Positions 52,400-61,984 are shown, numbered from the stretch's first letter. The stretch: DNA of 64,000 nt from JAPOUP01 sp965199865 (GCA_965199865.1 CBDATU010000007.1:124001-188000), one strand, 5' to 3'. Notes: generated by a model not told the origin, from the sequence alone. Translations and numbers: made by a program.

Positions 52400-53362
52400 A
52401 TGAAACCCATTCTCAACATCCTGAGCGCTGCCGCCATCGCCTCGGCATTCGCGGTGCCGGGATCGGCCGAAACAAGGCTGAAGCTTGGCCATGTCGCCAA
52501 CACGGACCATCCGATCCATCACGCGGCGATGACCTTTTCCCGGGTCGCGAGCGACCTTAGCGACGGGGAGCTGAATGTGCGCATCTTCCCCTCCAGCCAG
52601 CTCGGAAAGGCGAAGGAGGCGCTTGAAGGCATTCAGCTCGGAACAGTCGACATCTCCATGGATTCACTTGGCGCACTGTCAGCCTACCACCCGGTCGCCG
52701 GCGTGGAGAGCATGCCGTATCTCTTCCAGGATGCTGATCATTACATGGAAATCTGGAATGGCCCAGTCGGTCAGGAGATCAAGGACCTGATTGCGACCGA
52801 AGCCAATTTTCACGTCATGGGACATCTCTACCGCGGATCGCGCGAGCTGACATCCAACAGGGAGGTGCGGTCGATTGAGGATCTCGACGGCCTCAAGATT
52901 CGCGTCACGCCGATCAAGGAACGGCTTGAGACCTGGAAAGCCTTTGGTGCCAGCCCAACTCCGATGGCCTGGGCCGAAGTGTTCACGTCACTTCAGCAGG
53001 GAGTGATCGAGGCGCAGGAGAACCCGATTGCGGCGATCCATGCCGAGAAACTGGCCGAGGTCCAGAAATACCTGGTCCTGACCTCTCACATGGCAAACGG
53101 CTTCACCTTCGTGATGAATGCCGGGAAGTTCAATGCGATGGCGAAGGAGCACCAGATCGCACTGCGTGGCGCAGCCCTTGCCGCGGCAGCCGAGTTCCGC
53201 GCCACGGTCAAATCCAACCGCGAACGCCTGATAGAGGCGCTTGAGGCGCAGGGAATGAAGGTCATAGAGATCGATCAGGCTCCCTTCCGTGCCAAGGCCA
53301 AGGAGGTCGTGGCGCTCTTCCCCGAGGTCCAGCCCTGGTACGAGAAGATGGTCGCTGAGTGA
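52400..53362 (+). CDS. TRAP transporter substrate-binding protein (DctP family)
   Basis: A 320-residue periplasmic protein with a signal peptide (cleavage after GSAE near residues 21-24). It contains the DctP family features LKLGHVANTDHPIHHAA, then LSDGELNVRIFPSSQLGKAKE. The conserved arginine (EDLDGLKIRVTP) expected to hold a substrate carboxylate is present, so the ligand is probably an organic acid. GGAG precedes the ATG. It lies 34 bases after the large permease. Confidence 0.93.
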   Translation: MKPILNILSAAAIASAFAVPGSAETRLKLGHVANTDHPIHHAAMTFSRVASDLSDGELNVRIFPSSQLGKAKEALEGIQLGTVDISMDSLGALSAYHPVAGVESMPYLFQDADHYMEIWNGPVGQEIKDLIATEANFHVMGHLYRGSRELTSNREVRSIEDLDGLKIRVTPIKERLETWKAFGASPTPMAWAEVFTSLQQGVIEAQENPIAAIHAEKLAEVQKYLVLTSHMANGFTFVMNAGKFNAMAKEHQIALRGAALAAAAEFRATVKSNRERLIEALEAQGMKVIEIDQAPFRAKAKEVVALFPEVQPWYEKMVAE

Positions 53363-53416
53363 ATCAGCCGCTGAGGCGGGGCCAAGCCGGCCCCGCCACT
53401 GCAGAGGGAGGTTTGA

Positions 53417-54625
53417 ATGGGAGAGGCTGCCGGATTCAGCCCCGATGCAACCGGGCCACTCGAAGGCGTCCGCGTGGTCGATCTGACACGATTGGCCGCC
53501 GGAAACATGCTGACCCACATGCTGGCGGATTTCGGTTCTGAGGTCATCAAGATCGAACGACCGGGTGTCGGGGACGATTTACGCCGATTCGGCAATGGCG
53601 GTGTCTGGTGGAAAGTCTATGCACGCTCCAAGAAGAGCATGTCGCTGAACCTCAAGGTCGAGGAAGGCAGGTCCATACTCCTGCGCCTGGTCGAAAGGTC
53701 CGACATTCTGGTAGAGAATTTCGTGCCCGGGACGCTTGAGGATTTGGGCCTTGGTCCCGATGCCCTGTGGCGATTCCGACCCGAACTGATCATCGTGCGG
53801 ATCTCCGGCTGGGGACAGACGGGTCCCTATGCCAACCGTCCGGGCTTCGGCACCCTGATCGAAGCCCTGTCGGGATTTGCTGACATGACCGGATTTGAGG
53901 ACAAACCGCCTTTACTTCCCCCACTCGCTCTGGCTGATATGGTCTCGGGTCTCGCAGGATTCGGTGCCGTCGTGACCGCGCTGCTGGCCAGCGCGAAAGG
54001 CCGGGCAAAGGGACAGGTGATCGATCTGTCGCTCTTTGAGCCGCTGCATGGCATTCTTGGTCCGTGGTCGGCCGAATATACCGCAACCGGCAGGACGCCT
54101 CAGCGAACCGGAAACTCGACCGAAGTGGCGGCTCCGCGTGGTGTCTATCTCTGCAGCGACGGTAGGTATATCGCGATGTCGGCCTCAATGCAGTCAATGT
54201 GGGAACGGCTCGCAAAAGCAATGGGCAGCGCTGAACTGATCGATGATCCGCGGTTCAGAACCCAGCAGGACCGGGTACGGAACCATGCGGAACTCGACAG
54301 GCTGGTCTCGGAATTCTTCGGCAGCCGTACGCTGGATGAGAACCTCACCTACTGCCATGAACAGCGCATAACCGTTGGCGCCATCGCCAATGCGGCGGAA
54401 CTGATCGAGCATGAATTCATCAAGGGAAGGGAAGTGCTGGTTCACACCGCAGACGAGGATTATGGTACGATCCCCATGCACAATGTCTTTCCCCGGCTTT
54501 CCGAGACGCCTGGCGCGATCCGAAATCCCGCCCCCACCCTCGGGCAGCATACGGCGGATATACTCACGATGCTCGGAATCGACTCCGACGCGTGCGCGGC
54601 ACTGACGGAACGAGGCGTCATTTGA
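53417..54625 (+). CDS. Class III CoA-transferase (CaiB/BaiF family)
   Basis: A 402-residue enzyme that moves CoA between carboxylic acids. It has the family start GPLEGVRVVDLTRLAAGNMLT, the NLKVEEGRSILLRLVERSDILVENF block and the GQTGPYANRPGF loop. Asp177, in the ALADMVSGLAGFGAV segment, is the likely covalent catalytic aspartate. It follows the binding protein by ~50 bases with a GGGAGG binding site. In the pathway it probably activates the imported acid as a CoA ester for the adjacent lyase. Confidence 0.92.
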   Translation: MGEAAGFSPDATGPLEGVRVVDLTRLAAGNMLTHMLADFGSEVIKIERPGVGDDLRRFGNGGVWWKVYARSKKSMSLNLKVEEGRSILLRLVERSDILVENFVPGTLEDLGLGPDALWRFRPELIIVRISGWGQTGPYANRPGFGTLIEALSGFADMTGFEDKPPLLPPLALADMVSGLAGFGAVVTALLASAKGRAKGQVIDLSLFEPLHGILGPWSAEYTATGRTPQRTGNSTEVAAPRGVYLCSDGRYIAMSASMQSMWERLAKAMGSAELIDDPRFRTQQDRVRNHAELDRLVSEFFGSRTLDENLTYCHEQRITVGAIANAAELIEHEFIKGREVLVHTADEDYGTIPMHNVFPRLSETPGAIRNPAPTLGQHTADILTMLGIDSDACAALTERGVI

Positions 54626-55488
54626 ACATCTGGCGCTCAGTTCTGTTCATCCCGGTCCTGCAGGAACGGTTTCTGGCCAGGGCCGCAGAGCGTGGAGCCG
54701 ATGCCATCGTTCTTGACCTCGAAGCGGGCATCGCCACCGGCCGCAAGGAGGAAGCCCGAAAGGCCCTTCCGGCCGCTATAACCCGGCTCGCCGCTCAGCA
54801 ACAGGACATGCTTGTGCGCGTCAACATGCTGTGGCGTGCGGCTCTACAGGATCTCGAAGTCGCCGCAAGACCCGGAGTGAAAGCGATCCTGCTGCCAAAC
54901 TGCAGGTCTGCCGAAGAGATCCGCGCCATTGATGCGGTGATGCGGGAAATTGAGCAGGAATCGGAGCTTGATCCCATTGCGATGATCCCGATTATCGAAT
55001 CGGCGGCTGGCGTGCTCTCCGCATGCGAGATCGCATCCGCGTCGACACGCGTCGAATTCCTCGCCTTCGGAGTCGAGGATTACTTGACGGACATGGAAGC
55101 GGCCGCCGATCCGGATGTCCTCAACCACGCGGCTCAGGCCATAGCTCATGGTGCGCGGGCGGCGGGAAAACTGCCGATGGTAATCCCGGAATCACTGGCA
55201 AATATACGGGACATGACAGCGTTCGAGACCGCAGCGCGCAAGGGGCGCGCAATGGGATCCGTGGGCGGCTTTGCGGTTCAACCGGATCAAGTGACCGTTC
55301 TGAACAGGGTATTCAGACCTTCCCGGGACGAGGTGGATTGGGCTAACAGGGTAGTCAGGGCGGACCAGGAAGCCGCTTCCGCAGGACTCGGAGCCGTCAC
55401 GCTTGACGACAGAATGATAGATCTTCCGATCGTCCTGCGCGCCAGAAGGATTCTTGAGAGACATTCCGAGTTTCAGAGCCAGACATGA
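54622..55488 (+). CDS. CitE/HpcH-type lyase (citrate lyase beta-like)
   Basis: A ~288-residue TIM-barrel enzyme of the HpcH/HpaI-CitE family, which cleaves or forms C-C bonds in acyl-CoA esters such as malyl- or citramalyl-CoA. It has RSVLFIPV near the start, DAIVLDLEAGIA, MIPIIESAAGVL with a metal-ligand glutamate, and FGVEDYLTDM with a metal-ligand aspartate. The TTG at 54622 overlaps the CoA-transferase stop codon (TTGA) and is preferred to the GTG at 54592. The stop codon overlaps the regulator start. Confidence 0.88.
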   Translation: MNIWRSVLFIPVLQERFLARAAERGADAIVLDLEAGIATGRKEEARKALPAAITRLAAQQQDMLVRVNMLWRAALQDLEVAARPGVKAILLPNCRSAEEIRAIDAVMREIEQESELDPIAMIPIIESAAGVLSACEIASASTRVEFLAFGVEDYLTDMEAAADPDVLNHAAQAIAHGARAAGKLPMVIPESLANIRDMTAFETAARKGRAMGSVGGFAVQPDQVTVLNRVFRPSRDEVDWANRVVRADQEAASAGLGAVTLDDRMIDLPIVLRARRILERHSEFQSQT

Positions 55489-56216
55489 ACCAGCAGGATC
55501 CAGACCTCAACGGAACGGATGGCATCAACCGGTCAGACGCTTCCGATCGTAGCGCAGTGCCTCTCAAGGAGCGCGCTTACCAGTCCCTGCGCAAACGCCT
55601 CCTTTCTGACGGATTTTCGCCCGGCTCACTGATCGACGATGCGCGGGAGGCGAAGCTGCTTGGCATTAGCCGAACACCCGTACGCGAAGCGCTGCTGCTC
55701 CTGCAAGCGGAGGGATTTGTCGAGTTCATGCCGCGCAGGGGAGTGCGCGTCGTGCCGATTACCAGGAAAGACATCAGTGAGGTCCTTTACATTCTGAGCG
55801 TGCTTGAGGTCGCGGCGGTCGAACTGATCACGGCCAGCGAACCAGACGCGGACAGACTCCTGCCACTGACCGAAGCCTGCGAGGCCATGGACCGCGCCCT
55901 TGAGGGTGACGACCCGGATGAATGGCTTGAAGCGGATGAACTGTTTCATCGCTCTCTCCTGTCGCTTTCTGGAAACCGGCATCTTGCCGAAACGGGCATT
56001 CGTTTCCGCGAGAAAATCAAACGTGGTCATTTCGTTGTCTCGCGGCTGTTTCCCCGCAGCCGCAGGGTGCAGTCGACCGCGGTCCACAAACGGCTGATCG
56101 ACCTGCTCCTCACCGGCAGCCCCGAAGAAGCGGTCGCCGCCCACCGCGCGCAGCGACAGGATGGCGAGAGGGAAATCATCGCAACGCTCAGGCGCGCGAA
56201 ACTCGACAGTCTCTGA
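55485..56216 (+). CDS. GntR-family transcriptional regulator (FCD/FadR subgroup)
   Basis: A 243-residue DNA-binding protein. The winged helix-turn-helix lies at about residues 27-95, with SLIDDAREAKLLGISRTPVREALLLLQAEGFVE and RRGVRVVPI. The C-terminal FCD domain has the metal-binding aspartate/histidine positions in ADELFHRSLLSLSGN. Since its ATG overlaps the lyase stop codon, it is autoregulated with the operon. A palindrome at 50573-50592 is a possible binding site. Confidence 0.92.
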   Translation: MNQQDPDLNGTDGINRSDASDRSAVPLKERAYQSLRKRLLSDGFSPGSLIDDAREAKLLGISRTPVREALLLLQAEGFVEFMPRRGVRVVPITRKDISEVLYILSVLEVAAVELITASEPDADRLLPLTEACEAMDRALEGDDPDEWLEADELFHRSLLSLSGNRHLAETGIRFREKIKRGHFVVSRLFPRSRRVQSTAVHKRLIDLLLTGSPEEAVAAHRAQRQDGEREIIATLRRAKLDSL

Positions 56217-56264
56217 CGTTCGGAAGGCGCGATCCGGACCTACCATGGCCCGACCAGGTCAAAG

Positions 56265-56697
56265 ATGCGGCACGACGGTCACACTTCCCCAGATCACCAG
56301 AAAGAAATGGGTGAACTGTCCTTCAAAATGGCAGAAATAATAACAGAAATAGTGGCCGCCAATCAGAAAGCCCGCTCAGTTGGCGGTGAAGACGAGCGCC
56401 CCGGCAACGGGCGAGCGATCCATCGCTTCCGGACATGGCCGCAAGGCCCAGCATCACGGTCCCGACGCATAGCAGGATGGCGGTGAAGGTCTCCCAGTGA
56501 ACGATGAACCTGAATACCAGATCGACCACGCGGGGATTCTCTATCCTGCGATGCGCGACAGGTGCAAAGCAGTCAGGATACTGCTCCTCAAGGAGTTCCA
56601 TCCGCGGAACGCGCCTGACCACCGTTCGATTGAGCTCCGGAAAGGACCAGTTGTCCAGCGCCCCTGATACCATCCACAGACCGGGCAGCCCTGTCAT
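56265..56697 (-). pseudogene. Broken DUF2165-family membrane protein
   Basis: The frame from 56697 begins MTGLPGLWMVSGALDNWSF and reads as DUF2165 (RMELLEEQYPDCFAPVAHRRIENPRVVDLVFRFIVHWETFTAI). Near 56425 the similarity moves to the next frame (VAGALVFTAN), where a TGA stands in place of the expected tryptophan codon before AGFLIGGHYFCYYFCHFEGQFTHFFL. One frameshift and one stop disable it. It lies between the two catabolic operons, convergent with the regulator gene. Confidence 0.65.
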
Positions 56698-56717
56698 GAC
56701 ACATTCAGCAAGAAGAG

Positions 56718-57512
56718 TTATCCAACTCCATCCCGATCGCTGATCTCACGGCGGATCTCTCGCATCAGTGTCATGAAACCCTCCACCATGAGTCGGATAT
56801 CCTGCTGCCCGAGTTCGGCACTTGCACCTGCCGCTTCACCGACGGCTCCACCGGGATTCAGATCGCAGGAAAGCCATGCCATGTTGGCGGCTGCGCCGTG
56901 CCATCCGAGCTTCTCATGGTCGGCGAATCTCGCCTGGTCCGAAGCGAAATCCTCCGCCTCTGACATGTCCACCAGGTCGGGACGTAGGGCAAGCATGAGG
57001 GAGGTTTCGGAAAGCCCGCCATGGATGTCGATCATCGGCTCGTCATGGCTATAGACACTCCGCCATGCGCCAAGTTCCCCCCAGCTCGTGGTCACGACCC
57101 GCATCGCTTCCCTTTCACGCAGCTCGCGCGCCGCTATCTGCATCGGTGCCGTATTGCCGCCGTGACTTGTGATCAGCACGAGGGTTCGGGGACCTGCCCG
57201 CGCGACGCACTGGCCGATCGATATCCACTGCCGGATGACCACGTCCCAGTCGAGCGTTACGGTGCCGGGAAACCGCATATGTTCATTCGACTTGGTGAAT
57301 TCCTGGATCGGAAGGAATGTGACGGGCAGGTCCGGCGGCAGCGCCGCGATGCAGGCCTCCGTCATGCCTTCGGCGATATACGTGTCTACGCCCACCGGCA
57401 GATGCGGACCATGCTGCTCTATCGCGGCAAGTGGCAGAATCACGATCCAGTCACGGGCCAACGGTCCGAAAGCGGTCGTCGGCATTTCGGCCCAGAGGGG
57501 TCTTGGCATCAT
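56718..57512 (-). CDS. Creatininase-family amidohydrolase
   Basis: A ~264-residue metal-dependent hydrolase of the creatininase family, which opens cyclic or linear amides. Metal and catalytic signatures are ILPLAAIEQHGPHLPVGVDT, then LVLITSHGGNTAPMQIAARELRE and MIDIHGGLSETSLMLALRPDLV. It is the last gene of the minus-strand catabolic operon. Its ATG overlaps the RidA stop codon. The natural substrate is unknown; creatinine itself is not implied. Confidence 0.9.
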   Translation of the reverse strand: MMPRPLWAEMPTTAFGPLARDWIVILPLAAIEQHGPHLPVGVDTYIAEGMTEACIAALPPDLPVTFLPIQEFTKSNEHMRFPGTVTLDWDVVIRQWISIGQCVARAGPRTLVLITSHGGNTAPMQIAARELREREAMRVVTTSWGELGAWRSVYSHDEPMIDIHGGLSETSLMLALRPDLVDMSEAEDFASDQARFADHEKLGWHGAAANMAWLSCDLNPGGAVGEAAGASAELGQQDIRLMVEGFMTLMREIRREISDRDGVG

Positions 57513-57895
57513 GGAGTCCGCCTCCAGGCCAGCGCTTCGACCTCGACCACGAATTCGGGCCGCGAAAAGCCCGTCACGATCATCAATGTTGAGGCGGGTG
57601 GTGGATCAAGCCCTTCGGTCCACCCATCACGGATCCGCATGTAGCCTGCCATATGCTCGCGTGCGCCCACATAGGCATTCAGGCGCAGCACGTCCCGCCG
57701 CGTCATGCCTGCTTCCGCCAGAATGATGTCCATCGCATCGAAGATCAGTCGCGCCTGAGCCTCGACTCCATCCGGAATCACACCTTCAGCCGAAATTCCC
57801 AGCTGCCCGCTCGTAACAAGAACCCCATCCATGGAGATGGCATGCGAATATGCGGCAAAGGGCGGGTGGATACCGTTCGGGTCAATCGCCTTCAT
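57509..57895 (-). CDS. RidA-family protein (reactive imine/enamine deaminase-like)
   Basis: A 128-residue protein with the chorismate-mutase-like RidA fold: PFAAYSHAISMDGVLVTSGQLG near the N-terminus, a central QARLIFDAMDIILAEAGMTRRDVLRLNAYV and the ending PEFVVEVEALA. RidA proteins hydrolyse reactive enamines made by amino-acid and amine catabolism, and relatives in catabolic operons act on specific intermediates. The ATG overlaps the FAD-oxidase stop codon, and the stop codon overlaps the creatininase-family start. Confidence 0.9.
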   Translation of the reverse strand: MKAIDPNGIHPPFAAYSHAISMDGVLVTSGQLGISAEGVIPDGVEAQARLIFDAMDIILAEAGMTRRDVLRLNAYVGAREHMAGYMRIRDGWTEGLDPPPASTLMIVTGFSRPEFVVEVEALAWRRTP

Positions 57896-59304
57896 GCTTC
57901 CCTCTCCCGGCTCAAACCGGAATAGACATAGTTCGATTCGGGGTCATAGCGGTAGCTCGGTCTCTCCCAGGCAATCATCTTGCCTGGGTTTAGCAATCCC
58001 TTGGGATCATGCATCTGCTTCATCTCAAGCTGTCGTGGATCCGCGTCCCGCCGGTTGCCTTCCTCGAGAGTGTACACATGCGGGTTCCAGACCGGACAAC
58101 CCAATTCCTCCAGCTCCGCCATGAGCACCCGGAGCCGTTCAGGCGAGTGGAACCGGACGAGCGGCAGCCCCGACAGGCGTCGGACGCCCCCACCACGCAT
58201 GAACTCCACATGGCCCAGAACCTCACCAGCAAAGCGTCGCGAGATCTCCTCGCAGACCGGGAGTTCGCGACCGCCCGGGAACCCGATCTGGAGATAGGTG
58301 ATGCAGGGATCCACACGTTGAGCCCTCAACGTCGTGTGGTTCCATGTCAGGTGGTGGAGATGGGGCAGTCCCGCAAGTTCCTCCGAAGACGCCTGGTCCG
58401 AGCGCAGCGCGATCCTCCCGTGAAGCCGAATTGCGGCGTCGGCGAGCGCATCAGCGGAGTTGGGTGCGACCATTGCGCAGATGACATGATCGCCTTCGCG
58501 CAGAAAGGCTGAATGCTGTCTGAAATAGGTTTCCGGCACGGGTGCCTCGAATGCGGCAAGCTGCTTCAGCCAGAGTCCGTCGGACCCGGAAATTTCCCAG
58601 CCAGCCTGCAGGGCTTCGGACCAGCTCCGAAAGCCAATCAGCATGTCGGTCCAGTCCGGTGCGGGAGCCAGCGGTAGTTCAACCTCGGTGATGACACCTG
58701 TCGTCCCATAGGCATGATGCGCGATTTCGATGTCCCCGCCGGTCAGTTCGACGATTCTGGGTCTGGCTTCCATTGTGGCAATCCGCAGGCGCAGAATGTT
58801 CCCGGTCTCGGCAAGCGCTCCCCAGCGGACGGAGCCGACGCCCCCGGAGCCGCCAGCGACAAAACCACCGATACTGGCGGTCTCGAGCGTGGAAGGATGC
58901 ATGCGCAGTTCCTGCCCGAGCGCCTCTCGCGCGGCTCTATCGATATCTCCCAGAATTGCGCCGGCTTCCGCAACGACGACTCCGTCGCGGAGTTCCCTGA
59001 TCGCCGCCATCCGCGTCATGTCGAGCACGACTCCACCAGCCAGCGGCATGGCCTGCCCGTAATTGCCGGTGCCACCACCGCGTGGGGTGACCGGGATATC
59101 AAGATCATGGCAAGCGGCCAGCACGGCCACCACTTCCGCTTCGCTGCGCGGCATGACAACCAGATCGCCAATAACGTGATCCAGCTTTTCCTTCAGAATC
59201 GGGGAAAACCAGAAAAAGTCCCGGCTTTTCGCCTTTACCGCTTTTGCGGAGGCAATCATGGGAATGTCGCCCAACCGCCCAGCTAATGCTTCCATCCCTC
59301 TCAT
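57892..59304 (-). CDS. FAD-linked oxidase (GlcD/FAD_binding_4 family)
   Basis: A ~470-residue flavoenzyme. The FAD-binding domain has PRSEAEVVAVLAACHDLDIPVTPRGGGTGNYGQAMPLAGGVVLDM, then a second FAD block with GGSGGVGSVRWG. The C-terminal FAD-oxidase domain ends with an NPGKMIAWERPSYRYD segment. Such enzymes oxidise 2-hydroxy acids or related substrates. The ATG at 59304 overlaps the stop codon of the upstream amidohydrolase (ATGA), which fixes the start; a longer frame of 13 residues is not used. It belongs to the minus-strand catabolic operon. Confidence 0.88.
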   Translation of the reverse strand: MRGMEALAGRLGDIPMIASAKAVKAKSRDFFWFSPILKEKLDHVIGDLVVMPRSEAEVVAVLAACHDLDIPVTPRGGGTGNYGQAMPLAGGVVLDMTRMAAIRELRDGVVVAEAGAILGDIDRAAREALGQELRMHPSTLETASIGGFVAGGSGGVGSVRWGALAETGNILRLRIATMEARPRIVELTGGDIEIAHHAYGTTGVITEVELPLAPAPDWTDMLIGFRSWSEALQAGWEISGSDGLWLKQLAAFEAPVPETYFRQHSAFLREGDHVICAMVAPNSADALADAAIRLHGRIALRSDQASSEELAGLPHLHHLTWNHTTLRAQRVDPCITYLQIGFPGGRELPVCEEISRRFAGEVLGHVEFMRGGGVRRLSGLPLVRFHSPERLRVLMAELEELGCPVWNPHVYTLEEGNRRDADPRQLEMKQMHDPKGLLNPGKMIAWERPSYRYDPESNYVYSGLSREREA

Positions 59305-60623
59305 ACCTTCATGCCCTTGAGTCCATCGAGCCGCGAAAAGCATGGCGGCTCTGTGCTCTGTACAAGTCCGTTTCGCAGCATGATCCGTGGTGTTGAGGCG
59401 CGTGCGCAGAATTCGCTCCAGTTACGTGCGGGAAAAATCAGCATGTTCGCCGGGGTCCGGTCACCCAGCCTTCCGAGTTCGGGCCGCCCGATCATCGCTG
59501 CGGGCGTGGTCGAGACGGAAGCGGGCCAATGGTCGACCGGGTGGTCAAGCTGCATCATGCAGGTTGCCATGCGGTACAGTTCGGGAAGATCCATATCGCC
59601 ATAGCCATGGAAAGGATCGCGAACATTGTCTGAGGCAATGGCAACGGGAATTCCCATTTCGGCAATCTCATGAACTGGAGCGATGCCCCGCCACCTGGGG
59701 CTGCCGCTGCGCCTGTCCTGAAGATAGGCGTTGCAAAGCGGCAGCGCGACGATTCCGATTTCCGCCTCACGTACGAGACTAAGGGTCCTGTAGAGGACAT
59801 CCCGTGGCTGAACCGACAGCGAGCAGGCATGACCGACCAGAATGGGGGCGTCGAACCGATGCAACAACGCCGTCTCCGCAATGACGCCGAGACAATCGCT
59901 TGCCGGATCAAGAGTCTCGTCCGCATGAAAATCCAGTTCCAGTGCATTACGTGCGGCGTGGTGGAAAACAAGATCCAGAAATCCTTCAAGGCCCGGCGCG
60001 CGGCAGACATGCACTGACAGGACTCCAGAGCGTCGGTCTCCGGCCAGATCCGATAGATGCGCCACGAAGTCCGGATCCTCACCGAGCCCGGTAAAGGGCG
60101 CGAGCTGAACATGCATCCGGTCCTGGAATTCATCCGCGAGATCGGCCATCACATCGAATGTCGAATCGAAATCACCCGGCACGGCATCGAAATGTGTCCG
60201 TAGGGCGGCGGTTCCATGCGCAACGGCGCATTCCAGGATGAATCGCGCCCTGCTCCGCAGGTCCTCCGGGTCGAAATTCTCGATCCTGTCCGCCCTTGCC
60301 GCTTCGAGAGCGCCCCGAAACGTGCCATCAGAAACGCGGGCACGCCCCCAGGTCTGGCCTTTGTCGGCGTGGGTGTGACAGTCGACCGGCATCGCCCAGA
60401 CCATGGCTTCGGAAAGATCGATTTCCGGACGTCCGTCACCCGGCCGTCCACGCCTGTTCACCGTTTCGATACGCCCGTTCGCCAGCCAGAGCTCACCTTC
60501 CGCCAGACCGTCGCAGCAATCAGGCAGTCCAGGAGGCGACATAGCGGTTGGAATACGTACGTTGCGAAGCACGGCCGTGCCTTCGGCCCGCACCAGCCGT
60601 GTCTTCAGATCAGCGCGTCTCAC
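59301..60623 (-). CDS. Amidohydrolase, cytosine-deaminase-like
   Basis: A ~440-residue metal-dependent hydrolase. It has VDCHTHADKGQTWGR (the first HxH), a central DFHADETLDP with a metal-ligand histidine, VGHACSLSVQP, and VAIASDNVRDPF with the catalytic aspartate. This arrangement matches cytosine deaminase and atrazine-degradation amidohydrolases. The GTG at 60623 overlaps the dioxygenase stop codon (GTGA) and gives a normal N-terminus. It probably removes an amino group or opens a ring in the compound handled by the operon. Confidence 0.88.
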   Translation of the reverse strand: MRRADLKTRLVRAEGTAVLRNVRIPTAMSPPGLPDCCDGLAEGELWLANGRIETVNRRGRPGDGRPEIDLSEAMVWAMPVDCHTHADKGQTWGRARVSDGTFRGALEAARADRIENFDPEDLRSRARFILECAVAHGTAALRTHFDAVPGDFDSTFDVMADLADEFQDRMHVQLAPFTGLGEDPDFVAHLSDLAGDRRSGVLSVHVCRAPGLEGFLDLVFHHAARNALELDFHADETLDPASDCLGVIAETALLHRFDAPILVGHACSLSVQPRDVLYRTLSLVREAEIGIVALPLCNAYLQDRRSGSPRWRGIAPVHEIAEMGIPVAIASDNVRDPFHGYGDMDLPELYRMATCMMQLDHPVDHWPASVSTTPAAMIGRPELGRLGDRTPANMLIFPARNWSEFCARASTPRIMLRNGLVQSTEPPCFSRLDGLKGMKV

Positions 60624-61507
60624 AACGATGCGGACAGCATATCCCGCAATCCGTCCCGATCGGTCACCGAGACACAGATCGATTTCAGGATTCGCGGTTC
60701 GCCATAGGGCCAGTTCGTTCCGCGATGCAGAACCGCACGCTGGTCCCATATCAGAACATCGCCAACCTGCCATTGATGGGAGTAAACATATTGGGGGCGG
60801 GTGCAGTCGGCGATCAGTTCGTCAATGAATTCCGCACCGGCAGCATCACTCATGCCCTCCACGGCGAAAGCGTGACTTGCGACATAGACTGCCTCCGCGC
60901 CGTTCACCGGATTCTTCCAGATGGCTGGCCAGATCGTGTCGGGCCACTTGTTGAACATCGCATCCTTTGCCAGTTCAGGGGAAATCCTGGCGCGTGAATG
61001 GGCATAGCGGTGCTTCAGTCTGGACTGGCGCAGCCGATCCTGCCGGGCGGAAGGCATGTCGGAGAACGCCGCACGGGTCGAGGCGAGTTCAGTCGCACCT
61101 CCCAAGGACGGCAATACCCTAGCGGTCAGTATGTTGGCGAGCGCAGGCACCGGAAGAAAGGTGCTGTCCGCATGCCAGAGCATGTTGGCCTTGAGGTGGA
61201 GGGTCTGGAAGTCCATCTCGCCCGCCACGGTTCCATCCCCGGTGACATTGCTGACTTCGGGAACCCTGAAAGCCTCACCGTCCCTGCGACGTTCCGGATA
61301 GCGGTCCTCAATTGGACCGAACAGGCTGGCGAGAGTCATATGGGTGCTGGAATCGAGATCCTGACCGCGAAACAGCAGCGCTGAATGGGTTTCGAAGGCC
61401 GCCCGGATTTCCGGATAGAGATGGTCGGCGGTCACATCATGAAGATCCATTCCATCCACAATCACGCCGAATCTTTCGGCGAGAGGGGAAAGTTTCAGGT
61501 GACTCAT
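60620..61507 (-). CDS. TauD/TfdA-family dioxygenase
   Basis: A 295-residue Fe(II)/2-oxoglutarate-dependent oxygenase. The iron ligands are in MLWHADSTF (HxD) and a distal histidine near VLHRGTNW, and the arginine in EPRILKSICV binds 2-oxoglutarate. Typical family opening is FGVIVDGMDLHDV. It is the first gene of the minus-strand catabolic operon, so its promoter lies upstream of 61507. The substrate is unknown. Confidence 0.9.
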   Translation of the reverse strand: MSHLKLSPLAERFGVIVDGMDLHDVTADHLYPEIRAAFETHSALLFRGQDLDSSTHMTLASLFGPIEDRYPERRRDGEAFRVPEVSNVTGDGTVAGEMDFQTLHLKANMLWHADSTFLPVPALANILTARVLPSLGGATELASTRAAFSDMPSARQDRLRQSRLKHRYAHSRARISPELAKDAMFNKWPDTIWPAIWKNPVNGAEAVYVASHAFAVEGMSDAAGAEFIDELIADCTRPQYVYSHQWQVGDVLIWDQRAVLHRGTNWPYGEPRILKSICVSVTDRDGLRDMLSASL

Positions 61508-61984
61508 CTCGACACTCCGTCCGTTCGGGTCATTCCGGTGGAACTGGACGCACCGGAAACGACGGGATTTGGCGATGCGTTCCTTTCAGGGGAACCATCG
61601 GTGGCCCTTGATCCGTGCCAGAGATTTCGTGGCTCTAGCATCTGTCTGACAAATTGACAACCTGATATGCGCAGATGACGTACGGAAGCGGCATACAAAT
61701 GGAGGTTTCGGCGTCGATGCGAGGTTCATCTACGCAATCGCTCCGAAGACCCAACCCATAGCCACATTCCGAATTTGAATGTCACCATTAGTTTTTTTGA
61801 CTTCCGTTCCATCCTGAAGTGCAACGCCTTCCGTAGCGGATTTCTCCGGGGTCGGTGCAGGATGTTGCGAATCGGCCTGGCAACGGCGACAGTCCCGGGG
61901 TGTTCAGCATCGGAGACCGCCACGCCAAAGAGCTGCCACCACCTGACCCCAGCCCGAAAGGTGCCGGATATGCGCCCTGGGGAA
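61508..61984. other. Gene-free stretch upstream of the dioxygenase gene
   Basis: Presumed promoter region of the minus-strand catabolic operon. No perfect copy of the 50573 palindrome was found here. The next sequence is an IS30 relic. Confidence 0.4.
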
